DNA of 64,000 nt from Glycomyces artemisiae (GCF_003002955.1 NZ_PVTJ01000009.1:179738-243737), one strand, 5' to 3'; shown: positions 33,301 to 42,032, counted from the first letter of the stretch. The notes: a model not told the origin generated them from the letters alone. A program made the numbers and translations.

Positions 33301-33684
33301 GCGCTCACCGACGAGGAGCGCGCCACGGGCGGCCTCGCCCGCGCCGAAGGCGCCGTCATCGAGGCCGTGCGGGTCCTCGGCGCCACGGGTCAGGGCTGGC
33401 AGCGCGCCAAGCCCGAGGACGCCGGGGTCGAACCGGGCCTCACCTGGTCGCCCGGCGGCGGCCTCACGGTCGCCGTGGCACTGGAGCCGGGGATCTGGGC
33501 GGGCGCGGCGACGCAGTCGCCGGACCAGACCGTCAGGAGCGCCGTGGTCTCCCGCGGCGAGCCGTGCTGGTGGTTCGACGAGCGGCGCCCGCCGCGCCCT
33601 GTGGACCTCGACCCGGTGACGGCCTCGGAGATCCTGGCGCGGCTGGAGCGGCTGACTACCAGCGGTGGTGGACCTGCGGCCTGA
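30392..33684 (+). pseudogene. DUF4132 (MolR-like) protein gene, single-base frameshift
   Basis: Two frames together encode about 1,097 residues of a DUF4132 protein. From ATG 30392 (GAAGGA ribosome site) the first frame runs MTKPRVPQEDKLKIPASW to about 30970; from there the family sequence resumes at KRIAAMVLLPDEPAWLLEAG in the frame one base back. Adding one C to the CCCC run at 30975-30978 restores continuous reading (AHRDTP then AKRIAAM). The later part is unbroken and typical: ANKHKRAAAGLAVLGALGT, FKGLKDEAGRRL, LDYGPRTFTVE, LPKPGAKDDADA and QVRRLEAAMV. MolR-like proteins lie near WGR/PARP-type proteins but function is unknown. Either a true inactivating deletion or a sequencing error. The last 29 bp overlap the convergent reductase gene. 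Confidence 0.82.
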
Positions 33685-34633
33685 TGAGGTCGTCGTAGAC
33701 GGCGCGGACTTCGGTGTGGAGGTCCGCGTCGAGGGGCGCGAACGCGGCGGCCGCCGCGTTCGCCGCGGCCTGCTCGGCGTTGCGGGCCCCGGGGATGACG
33801 ACGGTGACGCCGCGCTGGTCGAGGATCCAGCGGAGCGCGAACTGCGCCATGGTCATCCCCGCGGGCACGAGCGGCCGGAGGCGTTCGACCGCTTCGAGGC
33901 CCGTCGCGTAGTCGACGCCGGCGAAGGTCTCGCCGACGTCGAACGCCTCGCCCTTGCGGTTGTAGTTGCGGTGGTCGTCGGGTGCAAAGTGGGTGTCGGC
34001 GGTGTACTTGCCCGACAGGAGGCCCGAAGCGAGGGGGACGCGCGCGATGATCCCCACGCCCGCCTCCGCGGCGGCCGGGAGGACCCGATCGAGGGGCTTC
34101 TGCCGGAACGGGTTCAGGATGATCTGGACCGTGGCGACGCCGGGCCGCGCGATGGCCGCGAGGGCCTCGTCGCAGGTCTCGACGCTGACGCCGTAGTGCG
34201 CGATGCGCCCGTCGGCGACCATCGCGTCGAGGACGTCGAAGACGGCGTCGTCGCCGTAGACGCTCGTGGGTGGGCAGTGCAGCTGCACCAGGTCGAGCGT
34301 GTCCATGCCGAGGCGCTCGCGCGAGTCGTCGTTCCAGGCCAGGAAGTGCTGCTCGCTGTAGTTCCCGTGGACCTGCTCGGCGCGGCGGCCCATCTTCGTC
34401 GCGACGAACACCCCCGGGTGCCGCTTCCGGAACGCGCCGACGAGGCGCTCGGAGCGCCCGTCGCCGTACACGTCGGCGGTGTCGTAGAAGGTCGCGCCCG
34501 CGTCGGCGGCGGCCTCCAGGGCCGCGGTCGCGTCGTCCTCGCCGACCTCGCTCCAGTCGGCGCCGATCTGCCACGCGCCGAAGCCCACGACCCCGACGCT
34601 CGCGCCCGTCCTGCCCAACGTCCGTGTCTCCAC
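33656..34633 (-). CDS. Aldo/keto reductase
   Basis: A 325-residue (beta/alpha)8 NADPH-dependent carbonyl reductase. The catalytic tetrad is visible as Asp in FYDTADVYGDG with its Tyr, Lys in VATKMGR and His in VQLHCPP; the cofactor phosphate loop lies in VTVVIPGARNAEQ. GTG 34633 is preferred because AAGGGGG lies 8 nt upstream and family members begin M-x-x-RTLGRTG; TTG 34651 is an in-frame alternative. It is divergent from the ROK repressor and shares the box at 34654-34670, so it probably belongs to the same sugar regulon, perhaps reducing an aldose, uronate or keto-acid. Confidence 0.92.
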   Translation of the reverse strand: METRTLGRTGASVGVVGFGAWQIGADWSEVGEDDATAALEAAADAGATFYDTADVYGDGRSERLVGAFRKRHPGVFVATKMGRRAEQVHGNYSEQHFLAWNDDSRERLGMDTLDLVQLHCPPTSVYGDDAVFDVLDAMVADGRIAHYGVSVETCDEALAAIARPGVATVQIILNPFRQKPLDRVLPAAAEAGVGIIARVPLASGLLSGKYTADTHFAPDDHRNYNRKGEAFDVGETFAGVDYATGLEAVERLRPLVPAGMTMAQFALRWILDQRGVTVVIPGARNAEQAAANAAAAAFAPLDADLHTEVRAVYDDLIRPQVHHRW

Positions 34634-34653
34634 TGGAACGGCCCCCTTCAACT

Positions 34654-34670
34654 AACCCATTTACAAAGTG
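34654..34670. promoter_or_regulatory. ROK-type operator 1 (ROK/reductase divergent spacer)
   Basis: AACCCATTTACAAAGTG differs at one base from the box at 35980-35996 and shares the core CATTNACAAAG with one at 41560-41570. It covers the -35 element of the ROK gene promoter and lies before the reductase gene. Confidence 0.72.
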
Positions 34671-34688
34671 GCGCACCCGCCGTAGCAT
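34660..34688 (+). promoter_or_regulatory. Promoter of the ROK repressor gene
   Basis: TTTACA (34660-34665) and TAGCAT (34683-34688) are 17 bp apart. The -10 box ends 6 nt before ATG 34695, so the transcript should be leaderless. Confidence 0.75.
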
Positions 34689-34694
34689 TCAGCC

Positions 34695-35900
34695 ATGAAG
34701 TCCACCTCGCGCGATATCCGCCTGCGCAACTGCTTCGCAGTGCTGCGGCACCTCATCGCGGACGCTCCGACCTCCCGCCAGATCCTCGCCCGCGAGACCG
34801 ACCTGTCGGTGGCGACGGTGTCGAACCTGGTCACCGACCTCATCGAACTGGGCGTCGTCGTGGAGGTGGGACGCGAGGACTCCGGCGGCGGACGCCCCCG
34901 GGCGCTCCTGGCCCCGAACGCGGGCGGCGGCGTCATGATCGGCGTCGACGTCGCCGAGACGTACGTGCAGCTGGAAGTCTACGACCTGGCCCTGACGGTG
35001 GTGGACCGGGTCGAGGAGCGCATGGAGGCCAGCGAGAACAGCCCCGACCAGGTCATCGGCCACATCGCCTCCGCGATGGACCAGGTCCGCTCCCGCCTCG
35101 GCGACCGCGCGATCCTCGGCGTCGGCGTGAGCCTCCCCGGGCAGGTCGACGTCGCGTGGGGCGTCTCCGGGTTCGCGCCCAACTGGAACTGGCACGACGT
35201 GCCCTTCCGGCGCCTCCTGACCGAGCGCCTCCAGCTCGACGTCCCGGTCTACCTGGACAATCCCCTGAAGACGATCACCGTCGGCGAGCTCTGGTTCGGC
35301 GACGGCCGCGGCGTCGACCGCCTCGCCGTGCTCATCCTCGGCACCGGCGTGGGCGCCGGGCTCGCCTTCGGCGGGCAGCTCTACCGCGGCGCCACCAACT
35401 CAGCGGGGGAGTGGGGCCACACCACCATCAACCCCGGCGGCCCGCAGTGCCGCTGCGGCGCAAAGGGATGCATCGAAGCCTACGTAGGAGCGCCCGCGAT
35501 CCTGTGGCAGTGGGCCCAGCTGGACGGCCGCGCCGCCGAAGGCTCCCAGACCGAGGCCATGGCCGCGCTCGCCGCCGCCTGGGAGGCGGGGGAGCCCTCC
35601 GCGGTCCGCACCGTCGAGACCGTCGCCGAGTCCCTCGCGGCCGGGGTCGCGAACCTCCTCAACCTCGTCAACCCCGACCTGGTCGTCCTCGACGGCTGGG
35701 TCACCTGGGCCCTCGGCGACGCGCTCGTTCCCGAGTTCGAGCGCCGCCTCGCCTCCCACGCCATGGAGGCTCCGCTCAAGGCCGCCCGCCTGAAGCGGAA
35801 CACGCAGGAGCGCAACATGGTCGCCCTCGGCGCGGCCGCGCTCGCCCTGGAGGGCCACCTGAACCGGCTCAACACCGTCGGGTCCCGCAGCCGCCGCTGA
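34695..35900 (+). CDS. ROK-family transcriptional repressor
   Basis: The 401-residue protein has an N-terminal winged helix (about residues 8-70, with TSRQILARETDLSVATVSNLV) and a ROK sugar-kinase-like domain: IGVDVAETYVQLEVY, VGVSLPGQVD, LILGTGVGAGLAFGGQLYRG and the zinc motif GGPQCRCGAKGCIE (about residues 250-263). These repressors release DNA on binding a sugar or sugar phosphate. Position between reductase and ABC importer, and boxes at the promoters of all three units including its own, make it the likely local regulator. Translation appears leaderless. Confidence 0.93.
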   Translation: MKSTSRDIRLRNCFAVLRHLIADAPTSRQILARETDLSVATVSNLVTDLIELGVVVEVGREDSGGGRPRALLAPNAGGGVMIGVDVAETYVQLEVYDLALTVVDRVEERMEASENSPDQVIGHIASAMDQVRSRLGDRAILGVGVSLPGQVDVAWGVSGFAPNWNWHDVPFRRLLTERLQLDVPVYLDNPLKTITVGELWFGDGRGVDRLAVLILGTGVGAGLAFGGQLYRGATNSAGEWGHTTINPGGPQCRCGAKGCIEAYVGAPAILWQWAQLDGRAAEGSQTEAMAALAAAWEAGEPSAVRTVETVAESLAAGVANLLNLVNPDLVVLDGWVTWALGDALVPEFERRLASHAMEAPLKAARLKRNTQERNMVALGAAALALEGHLNRLNTVGSRSRR

Positions 35901-35979
35901 CCCGATCGGCCGGTCATCCCACAAAAACCGAGCGCTTTCAACGGAACCGCGCACGAATCGTTACCACGAGCCTTACTTC

Positions 35980-36014
35980 AACCCATTGACAAAGTGAGTG
36001 ACCCTCGCAACACT
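35980..36014 (+). promoter_or_regulatory. Promoter and ROK-type operator 2 of the sugar ABC operon
   Basis: The box AACCCATTGACAAAGTG (35980-35996) contains the perfect -35 hexamer TTGACA (35986-35991); AACACT (36009-36014) follows at 17 bp as a weaker -10. The leader to the binding-protein start is about 95 nt. Confidence 0.72.
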
Positions 36015-36116
36015 GAGAGGCGAATCGACGGATGTCGAATCTCCGCTGCGGCGTCGACCATGACCCGGAGTCGCGCGGGAGCCCTTCCGACCTCTCAACG
36101 TAGCGAGGAGCTAGAA

Positions 36117-37415
36117 ATGGCCTTCAGCACTGACCGTCCGTCCAAGCAGGCGCTTGCCGGCCTGGCGTTCAACCGTCGCCGCATGCTCGCGCTCGGCGGC
36201 CTCGCCGCCGGAGCGGGCGCACTGGGCGCGTGCGGCTCCAACACCGGTCGCGGCGACGGCGGCGACGGCGTCAACCTCTACCAGTGGTACCACCAGTACG
36301 GCGAGGCAGGAACCCAGCAGGCCGCCGAGAAGTACGCCGCCGCATACGAAGACGCCACCGTCACCATCAACTGGGTCCCCGGCGACTACGACACCGCCCT
36401 CTCCTCCGGACTCCTCGCCGACAAGCCGGGCGACTACCCCGACGTCTTCGAGAGCCACCTCAACCGCTCCATGGTCGACTCAGGGCAGATCGTGCCCCTC
36501 GACGACCTCTTCGACGGCGTCCTCGACGACTTCACCGACATCGACGTCAAGCGCAACTCGATCGACGGCAAGGTCTACGGGATCCAGATGATCGACGACC
36601 CGCAGTTCCTCTACTACCGGCCGTCCCTGTTCTCCGACGCCGGAATCACCGAGCCGGCCACCTTCGACGACCTCATGGCCGCCGCCGCCGAACTCACCAC
36701 CGGCGACGTCAAGGGCCTCTTCCTCGGCAACGACGACTCCGCCACGAAGCTGTTCCAGCCCATCGTGTTCTCCGCCGGGCAGACCCTCCTCACCGAGGAC
36801 CACCAGATCGGCTTCGACAAGGACACCGTCATCGCCGGCGCCCTCCAGGTGAAGGCCCTCCACGAGTCGAACTCCCTCCTCATCGGCGCCCCCACCGAGG
36901 CCTGGGACCCGTCCTCGATCATCCAGGGCCTGTGCGCCATCCAGTGGTGCGGCCTGTGGGCCCTCCCGCAGATCATCGACACCTACGGCGACGACATCGC
37001 CGTCATGCCCTTCCCCGGCTTCGGCGGCGGCGCCCAGACCGTCTACAACGGCGGCTGGTCCACCTTCGTCAACGCCAAGTCCGAGCACGTCGACGAGGCC
37101 AAAGCCTTCGCCAAATGGCTGTGGATCGACAACGAGGAGTACATCCAGGACTGGTGCCTCTCCTACGGCTTCCATATCCCGCCGCGCAAGTCCATGGCCG
37201 CGGGCGCCGAAGCCCTCGCCGAGGGCCCCGCCGCCACCGCCGTCCAGATCTCCCAGGACTTCGGCTGGGGCGACGACCCCAACTGGACGCCCACCATGGA
37301 GACCGCCGTCGACGACATGATGACCCACATCGTCCTCGAAGGCGCCGACCCGTCGGCCGAGTTCGACACCGCCGCCCAGACCATCCAGACCGAGCTCGAC
37401 TCGATCTTCGGCTGA
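36117..37415 (+). CDS. Sugar ABC transporter substrate-binding lipoprotein
   Basis: The 432-residue protein has an N-terminal NRRRMLALGG twin-arginine-like stretch and a lipobox LGAC (about residue 40), so it should be anchored outside the membrane, possibly exported folded. The rest is a cluster B/MalE-type bilobal fold (VNLYQWYHQYG, YPDVFESHLNRS, VYGIQMIDDPQFLYYRPSLF, and the late WLWIDNEEYIQDW). It captures an unidentified sugar for the two permeases that follow. ATG 36117 follows GAGGAG by 6 nt. Linked to a KDG/KDPG pathway by the shared box, so a uronate, aldonate or oligouronide is plausible. Confidence 0.92.
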   Translation: MAFSTDRPSKQALAGLAFNRRRMLALGGLAAGAGALGACGSNTGRGDGGDGVNLYQWYHQYGEAGTQQAAEKYAAAYEDATVTINWVPGDYDTALSSGLLADKPGDYPDVFESHLNRSMVDSGQIVPLDDLFDGVLDDFTDIDVKRNSIDGKVYGIQMIDDPQFLYYRPSLFSDAGITEPATFDDLMAAAAELTTGDVKGLFLGNDDSATKLFQPIVFSAGQTLLTEDHQIGFDKDTVIAGALQVKALHESNSLLIGAPTEAWDPSSIIQGLCAIQWCGLWALPQIIDTYGDDIAVMPFPGFGGGAQTVYNGGWSTFVNAKSEHVDEAKAFAKWLWIDNEEYIQDWCLSYGFHIPPRKSMAAGAEALAEGPAATAVQISQDFGWGDDPNWTPTMETAVDDMMTHIVLEGADPSAEFDTAAQTIQTELDSIFG

Positions 37416-37426
37416 CCGGGGGCACC

Positions 37427-38398
37427 GTGGCCGTCTCGACCGAGACCGCCGCGCCCGGGACGGCGGGCACCGGGGGCCGAGCCCCCCGGGCCCGCCGCCG
37501 CACGGGCGGTTGGCGGACCGCACTCACCTTCTGGTACTTCGTGGGGCCCTTCTTCATCGGGCTCCTCGTCTTCACCTACATCCCCGTCGTCTGGAGCGCG
37601 TACCTGTCGTTCTTCGACGCGCGCAACACCGTGACGCCCCTGCCCGAGGACTTCGTGGGCTTCGGCAACTACGCCCGGATGCTCCAGGACGCGGCGTTCA
37701 CCGACAGCCTCGTCACGTTCACCGTGTTCGCGGCCTTCATCGTCCCGCTCACGTTCGCGTGCTCGCTCGCGCTGGCGCTGCTGCTCAACCGGGTCCGGCT
37801 CATGCGGGCGTTCTTCCGCTCGGTGTTCTTCCTGCCGTTCGCGTGCTCCTACGTGGTCGCCTCGCTGGTGTGGAAGATGTCGATCTTCAACGGCGTGCGG
37901 TACGGCATGGCGAACTCGATCCTCGACCTGTTCGGCATCGAGGACGTGCCGTGGCTGTTCGACCCGAACCCGCCCTGGTACTGGCTCGTCATCGTCACGC
38001 TGCGCCTGTGGATCCAGTGCGGCTTCTACATGATCCTGTTCATCGCCGCGCTCCAGCAGATCCCCGAGCACCTCTACGAGGCCGCGTACGTGGACGGCGC
38101 CAAGCCCGGCTGGCAGACGTTCTGGCACATCACGCTCCCGCAGCTGCGGGCCACGTCCGTGGCGGTCCTCATGCTCATCCTCATCGCCGCCTACCAGGCG
38201 TTCGACGAGTTCTACAACCTCATCGGGAACCAGGCCTACGCCCGGCCGCCCCTGATGTACCTGTACACGACCGCGCTCGGGACCCAGCAGGACCTGGGCC
38301 GCGGCTCCGCGGGCGCGCTGATCCTGGCGCTCATCATCGCGATCGTGACGGTCCTCCAGGGCAGGTTCCTCGGATTCGGCAACGCGGAGGAGAAGTAG
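37427..38398 (+). CDS. Carbohydrate ABC transporter permease, MalF type
   Basis: The 323-residue protein has six transmembrane helices after a basic, disordered 35-residue N-terminus (WYFVGPFFIGLLVFTYIPVV is the first), with the conserved EAA loop EAAYVDGAKPGWQTFWHI that contacts the ATPase. GTG 37427 is 11 bp after the binding-protein stop, with a GGGG ribosome site. It pairs with the MalG-type permease 2 bp downstream. No ATPase gene is present, so a shared MsiK-like ATPase elsewhere is expected. Confidence 0.93.
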   Translation: MAVSTETAAPGTAGTGGRAPRARRRTGGWRTALTFWYFVGPFFIGLLVFTYIPVVWSAYLSFFDARNTVTPLPEDFVGFGNYARMLQDAAFTDSLVTFTVFAAFIVPLTFACSLALALLLNRVRLMRAFFRSVFFLPFACSYVVASLVWKMSIFNGVRYGMANSILDLFGIEDVPWLFDPNPPWYWLVIVTLRLWIQCGFYMILFIAALQQIPEHLYEAAYVDGAKPGWQTFWHITLPQLRATSVAVLMLILIAAYQAFDEFYNLIGNQAYARPPLMYLYTTALGTQQDLGRGSAGALILALIIAIVTVLQGRFLGFGNAEEK

Positions 38399-38400
38399 CC

Positions 38401-39276
38401 ATGGCATCGAGACCCTTGCGCGCCAAGCCGGTCGGCTACCGGCCCGGGATCGGCTCGAAGGGCGCGAACGTCGCGGTCTTCATCATCCTCGCCGTGCTCG
38501 CGCTCCTGTTCCTCATCCCGTTCTACCTGATCCTGCGGAACGCCTTCGCCACCGACCAGGAGATCACCGCCCCCGGCTGGATGTGGTTCTCGCCCGACCC
38601 CGCCTGGGACAACCTCTCGCGCCTGTTCGACGACCCGTCGGTGCCGATGGCCCGGTCGCTGCTCAACTCCGCGATCGTCGCCGTCCTCACCACCGCGGGC
38701 ACCCTGTTCCTGTGCACCACCGCCGGGTACGGGCTCGCCCGCGTGCCCTGGCGGCACGCGAACAAGGTGTTCTACCTGGTCCTGGCGACCCTCATGATCC
38801 CCGGCGCGATCACGTTCGTGCCGAGCTTCGTCATGGTCTCCAGCCTCGGCTGGCTCTCCGACTACCGGGGCCTCATCATCCCCGGCCTGTTCTCGGGCTT
38901 CGCGGCGTTCCTGTGCCGCCAGTACTTCCTGGGCTTCCCGCGGGAGCTGGAGGAGGCCGCCCGCGTCGACGGCCTGAGCCACTGGGGCGCGTTCTGGCGC
39001 ATCGTGATCCCCAACTCCGGGAGCTTCCTCGCGGCCATCGCGGTGATCACGTTCGTGGGCGCGTGGAACTCGTTCCTGTGGCCCCTGGTCATCGGCCGCT
39101 CCCCGGACTCGTGGACCGTGCAGGTCGCCCTCTCGACGTTCCTGACGGCGCAGACGGTGAGCCTCTCGCAGCTGTTCGCCGCCGCGCTCGTGGCGATCCT
39201 GCCGCTGGTGTTCGTGTTCCTGTTCCTCCAGCGCTTCCTGGTCCAGGGCGTGGCCCAGACCGGCCTCAAGGGCTGA
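38401..39276 (+). CDS. Carbohydrate ABC transporter permease, MalG type
   Basis: The 291-residue protein has six transmembrane helices and the EAA loop EAARVDGLSHWGAFWRIVIP at about residues 180-200. ATG 38401 starts 2 bp after the MalF-type gene. A 9-bp hairpin follows, closing the operon. Confidence 0.93.
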   Translation: MASRPLRAKPVGYRPGIGSKGANVAVFIILAVLALLFLIPFYLILRNAFATDQEITAPGWMWFSPDPAWDNLSRLFDDPSVPMARSLLNSAIVAVLTTAGTLFLCTTAGYGLARVPWRHANKVFYLVLATLMIPGAITFVPSFVMVSSLGWLSDYRGLIIPGLFSGFAAFLCRQYFLGFPRELEEAARVDGLSHWGAFWRIVIPNSGSFLAAIAVITFVGAWNSFLWPLVIGRSPDSWTVQVALSTFLTAQTVSLSQLFAAALVAILPLVFVFLFLQRFLVQGVAQTGLKG

Positions 39277-39281
39277 GACGC

Positions 39282-39305
39282 GGCCCCCGGCTCCGGCCGG
39301 GGGCC
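39282..39305 (+). terminator. Terminator after the sugar ABC operon
   Basis: A 9-bp stem (39282-39290 with 39297-39305) with a 6-nt loop begins 6 bp past the stop codon. Confidence 0.65.
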
Positions 39306-39340
39306 TGAAGCCGCCCGGCTCGCCCGCTAAGGTTGCCGTC

Positions 39341-39856
39341 GTGGACCTGACCGAATACGTGCCCGTCGTCCCCGACTTCCCCGAACCCGGGGTCGGCTTC
39401 CGCGACATCACGCCGCTGCTCGCCGCCCCCGACGCGTTCCGCGCCTCGATCGACCTCCTCCAGGAGGCCTGCGAGCCGTACCCGTACGACTCGATCGCCG
39501 CGTTCGACGCCCGCGGGTTCCTCTGGGCCGCCCCGCTCGCCGACCGCGCAGGGAAGCCGCTCCTGCCGATCCGCAAGGCCGGCAAGCTGCCCCGCCGCGC
39601 CGCGGTCGAGACCTACCGCGGCGAGTACGCCGAGGTCCGCGTCGAGCTCCACGCGGACGCCGTGAGCGAGGGCGACCGCATCCTCCTCGTCGACGACGTC
39701 ATCGCCACCGGCGAGTCCATGGCCGCCGGGGTCCGCCTCGTCGAGGGGCTCGGCGGCACCGTCGCCGCCTGCGCGGCCCTCCTGGAGATCGCCGCCCTCG
39801 GCGGCCGCGACCGCCTCGACGGCCACCCGGTCGTCTCGCTCCTCGGCAAGCTCTAG
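39341..39856 (+). CDS. apt: Adenine phosphoribosyltransferase
   Basis: The 171-residue protein has the Apt plan: FPEPGVGFRDITPLL at the N-terminus, FDARGFLWAAPLA, and the PRPP-binding loop LLVDDVIATGESM (about residues 110-122). It converts adenine and PRPP to AMP in purine salvage. GTG 39341 lies 7 nt after TAAGGT, so it is probably leaderless and transcribed separately from the sugar operon despite its position inside the presumed regulon. A hairpin follows. Confidence 0.9.
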   Translation: MDLTEYVPVVPDFPEPGVGFRDITPLLAAPDAFRASIDLLQEACEPYPYDSIAAFDARGFLWAAPLADRAGKPLLPIRKAGKLPRRAAVETYRGEYAEVRVELHADAVSEGDRILLVDDVIATGESMAAGVRLVEGLGGTVAACAALLEIAALGGRDRLDGHPVVSLLGKL

Positions 39857-39896
39857 GGCCCGATCCGCCGACCGGACCCACAGCGGCGCAAGCGAA

Positions 39897-39922
39897 TGCG
39901 CGGAGTCCTCGGACTCCGCGCA
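39897..39922. terminator. Bidirectional terminator after apt and eda
   Basis: A 12-bp perfect stem (39897-39908 with 39911-39922) with a 2-nt loop lies between the convergent apt and aldolase genes. Confidence 0.75.
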
Positions 39923-39997
39923 CTGTCGTACCTCCGCGGCAGGGTTGTGCAGGGGACCCAGCGGTAATGCGTCACATACCACCGGGCCCGTCCGCCC

Positions 39998-40597
39998 TCA
40001 GCCCAGCAGCTTCTCGATGTTCGCCGGGTCCGCCAGTGCCGACCCCATGCCGATCACCGACGCGCCCGCCTTGCGGTACGCGTCGACCTCGTCGGGCCCG
40101 ACGCCGCCCGTGGCCACGTACTTGACGTCGGGGAACGGCCCGCTCATCGCCTTGAACCAGTCCTTGCCCAGCGACGACGCGGGGAAGACCTTCACCCACG
40201 TGCAGCCCAGCTCCCGCGCGAGGCCGACCTCGCTCGCGGTCGCCACGCCCGGCAGGTGCGGCAGGCCCGCGGCGTGCGAGGCCTCCAGGACGGCCGGGTT
40301 CAGGCCCGGCGCGATCGTGTAGGCCGCGCCCGCGGCGGCGGCGCGCTCGACGTGCCCGGCGGTGACCACGGTCCCGGCGCCCACGAGGTGCCCGCGCGGT
40401 TCGGCGGCCTTCACGGCCGCGGCGAGCGCCTCCTCCTGGCCGGGCCGCCCGATCGGGACCTCGACGAGGTCGATCCCGGCGTCCCACAGCCGCTCGGAGA
40501 GCGCGACGGTCTCGTCGGCGGGCAGGCCCCGCCAGATCGCCATGACGCGCTGGTCGGCGAAGAGGCGGTCGAAGAAGGCGCCTTGGTCAACGGTCAC
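39998..40597 (-). CDS. eda: 2-dehydro-3-deoxy-phosphogluconate (KDPG/KHG) aldolase
   Basis: A 199-residue class I aldolase that splits KDPG into pyruvate and glyceraldehyde-3-phosphate. Seen: AIWRGLPADE at the N-terminus, VEVPIGRPGQEEA, the GAGTVV strand, the Schiff-base lysine in TWVKVFPAS and the phosphate loop KYVATGGVG. GTG 40597 overlaps the stop of the kinase gene as GTGA with a GGAGGA ribosome site, so the two are translationally coupled and act in sequence. Confidence 0.92.
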   Translation of the reverse strand: MTVDQGAFFDRLFADQRVMAIWRGLPADETVALSERLWDAGIDLVEVPIGRPGQEEALAAAVKAAEPRGHLVGAGTVVTAGHVERAAAAGAAYTIAPGLNPAVLEASHAAGLPHLPGVATASEVGLARELGCTWVKVFPASSLGKDWFKAMSGPFPDVKYVATGGVGPDEVDAYRKAGASVIGMGSALADPANIEKLLG

Positions 40598-41508
40598 TGG
40601 TCCTCCAGGAGGGCTCGAACGGTGGCTGGTGCGGGCGGGGGCGCGAGGTCCCCGACGGTCTGGAGGGCCCCGGCGGCGAGCCGGTGGCCCAGGCGCATCG
40701 CGGCGGCGACGGACGCGTCCTGCAAGCGGCCGTAGAGGAATCCGGCGGCGAAGGCGTCCCCGGCGCCGACGGGCTCGACCACGTCGACCGGCTCGGCGGG
40801 GGCGTAGTGCCGCTCGCCGCCGTCGAACGCGGTAACGCCGTTCCCGCCGTCCTTGACGACGAGGACGGGGGCGTTCGGCACGTGCTCGCGCACGTCCTCG
40901 GGGGTCTTGACGCCCCACAGGGTCTGGGCCTCGTCGAGGCCGACGAACGCGATGTCGGCGGCGTCGGCGAGGCGCGCGAGCGCGGGCCCGGCCTCCTCGA
41001 CCGGCCACAGGGCCGGGCGGTAGTTCACGTCGAAGCTGACGGTGGCGGGGGCGAGGGCGCGGTCGACGAGCAGCTCCTCGACGAGGGCCGCGCAGGTCGC
41101 GGACAGGGCCGGGGTGATCCCGGAGAGGTGCAGGATGCGGGGCGGCTCCAGGCCCGCGAGGTGCCCGGGGGCCATGGTCGAGGCCGCGGAGCCGCGCCGG
41201 TAGTAGTGGACGACGGTGCCGTCCGGGCCGGGGTCCTTGAAGTAGACGCCCGTGGGGCGGGCGGGGTCGGTGGCGATGCCGGCGCAGTCGACGCCCGCGT
41301 CCTCCAGGACGTCCTTGATGCGCAGGCCGAACGGGTCGTCGCCGACCTTGCCGTGCCAGGCGGCGCGGGCGCCGAGCCGGGCGAGCGCGACGGCGACGTT
41401 CGACTCGGCCCCGGCGACGCCGGCGTGGAGTTCGACCGCCGTGCGCAGGGGTCCGGCGGTCGCGGGCGCGAAGACGCACATCGACTCGCCGAGGCACAGG
41501 ACGTCCAA
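40594..41508 (-). CDS. kdgK: PfkB-family sugar kinase, probable 2-dehydro-3-deoxygluconokinase
   Basis: The 304-residue ribokinase-fold enzyme has the sugar-binding start LCLGESMCVFAP, GGAESN-like VAGAESNVAVALARLG, and the C-terminal VGAGDAFAAGFLYGRL anion hole with catalytic Asp. Coupling to the KDPG aldolase argues that its substrate is KDG, feeding the lower Entner-Doudoroff route. TTG 41508 is chosen because GAAGGGA precedes it and family proteins begin M-D-V-L-C-L-G-E. Promoter TTGTGA-17-TAGGCT lies upstream and overlaps a ROK-type box. Confidence 0.88.
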   Translation of the reverse strand: MDVLCLGESMCVFAPATAGPLRTAVELHAGVAGAESNVAVALARLGARAAWHGKVGDDPFGLRIKDVLEDAGVDCAGIATDPARPTGVYFKDPGPDGTVVHYYRRGSAASTMAPGHLAGLEPPRILHLSGITPALSATCAALVEELLVDRALAPATVSFDVNYRPALWPVEEAGPALARLADAADIAFVGLDEAQTLWGVKTPEDVREHVPNAPVLVVKDGGNGVTAFDGGERHYAPAEPVDVVEPVGAGDAFAAGFLYGRLQDASVAAAMRLGHRLAAGALQTVGDLAPPPAPATVRALLEDQ

Positions 41509-41539
41509 GGGGGCTCCCTTCGGGATGGGGGACGGGCCC

Positions 41540-41570
41540 AGCCTACCGACCGGAAAGCGCATTCACAAAG
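41540..41570 (-). promoter_or_regulatory. Promoter and ROK-type operator 3 of kdgK-eda
   Basis: On the minus strand TTGTGA (41568-41563) and TAGGCT (41545-41540) are 17 bp apart. The plus-strand sequence CATTCACAAAG (41560-41570) over the -35 element matches the core of the two boxes near the ROK repressor (CATTNACAAAG). Confidence 0.65.
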
Positions 41571-41630
41571 CCGCGGCGCGCGTCGTCCCGCGTAGACTGG
41601 ATCGACGGACCGCTCGCGATGGGGGCGAAC

Positions 41631-42032
41631 ATGATCGACGTGCGCCTGGTGAAGCTCTTCGCGTGGACCATCGGGATCCTGCTGGTCCTGTGGATGCTCG
41701 CGGAGTGCATGGGCGGCGCCGACGAGGCGGACGAGGACAACGAGGACCTCCAGCGCGACTCGGAGCAGTACGCCGCGGACTGCGACCGCGCCTGGCAGGC
41801 CCTCGACCTCGCCTCGGAGGCCGCGGGCGGCGACGTGGAGACCGTGGTCGACCAGATGGAGGCCCTCGGCAACGAGATCGAGGACCCCGACCTCAAGTCG
41901 CTCACCGCGGTCTACGTCTCGCAGGTGCAGGAGCTCGCCGCGGGCACCGCGCCCGAGGATCTCGAAGGCGCGATCGCCCAGTACCAGGACTCCGCGGCCT
42001 TCGACCTGGCGCTGCGCTGCCCGCTGTCGTGA
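41631..42032 (+). CDS. Membrane-anchored hypothetical protein
   Basis: A 133-residue protein with one N-terminal transmembrane helix (LFAWTIGILLVLWMLAECMG, about residues 7-26), an acidic stretch, then a helical extracytoplasmic domain with two cysteines (Cys near residue 52 and near 130) that could pair. I do not recognise the family. ATG 41631 follows GGGGG by 5 nt; ATG 41619 in the same frame lacks a ribosome site. A TAGACT -10 box lies at 41593-41598. Confidence 0.68.
   Translation: MIDVRLVKLFAWTIGILLVLWMLAECMGGADEADEDNEDLQRDSEQYAADCDRAWQALDLASEAAGGDVETVVDQMEALGNEIEDPDLKSLTAVYVSQVQELAAGTAPEDLEGAIAQYQDSAAFDLALRCPLS

Noticed and set aside
39341..39856. Treating apt as part of the sugar regulon.
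   Set aside because: It has its own leaderless promoter (TAAGGT), a terminator separates it from the importer, and no ROK-type box lies before it.
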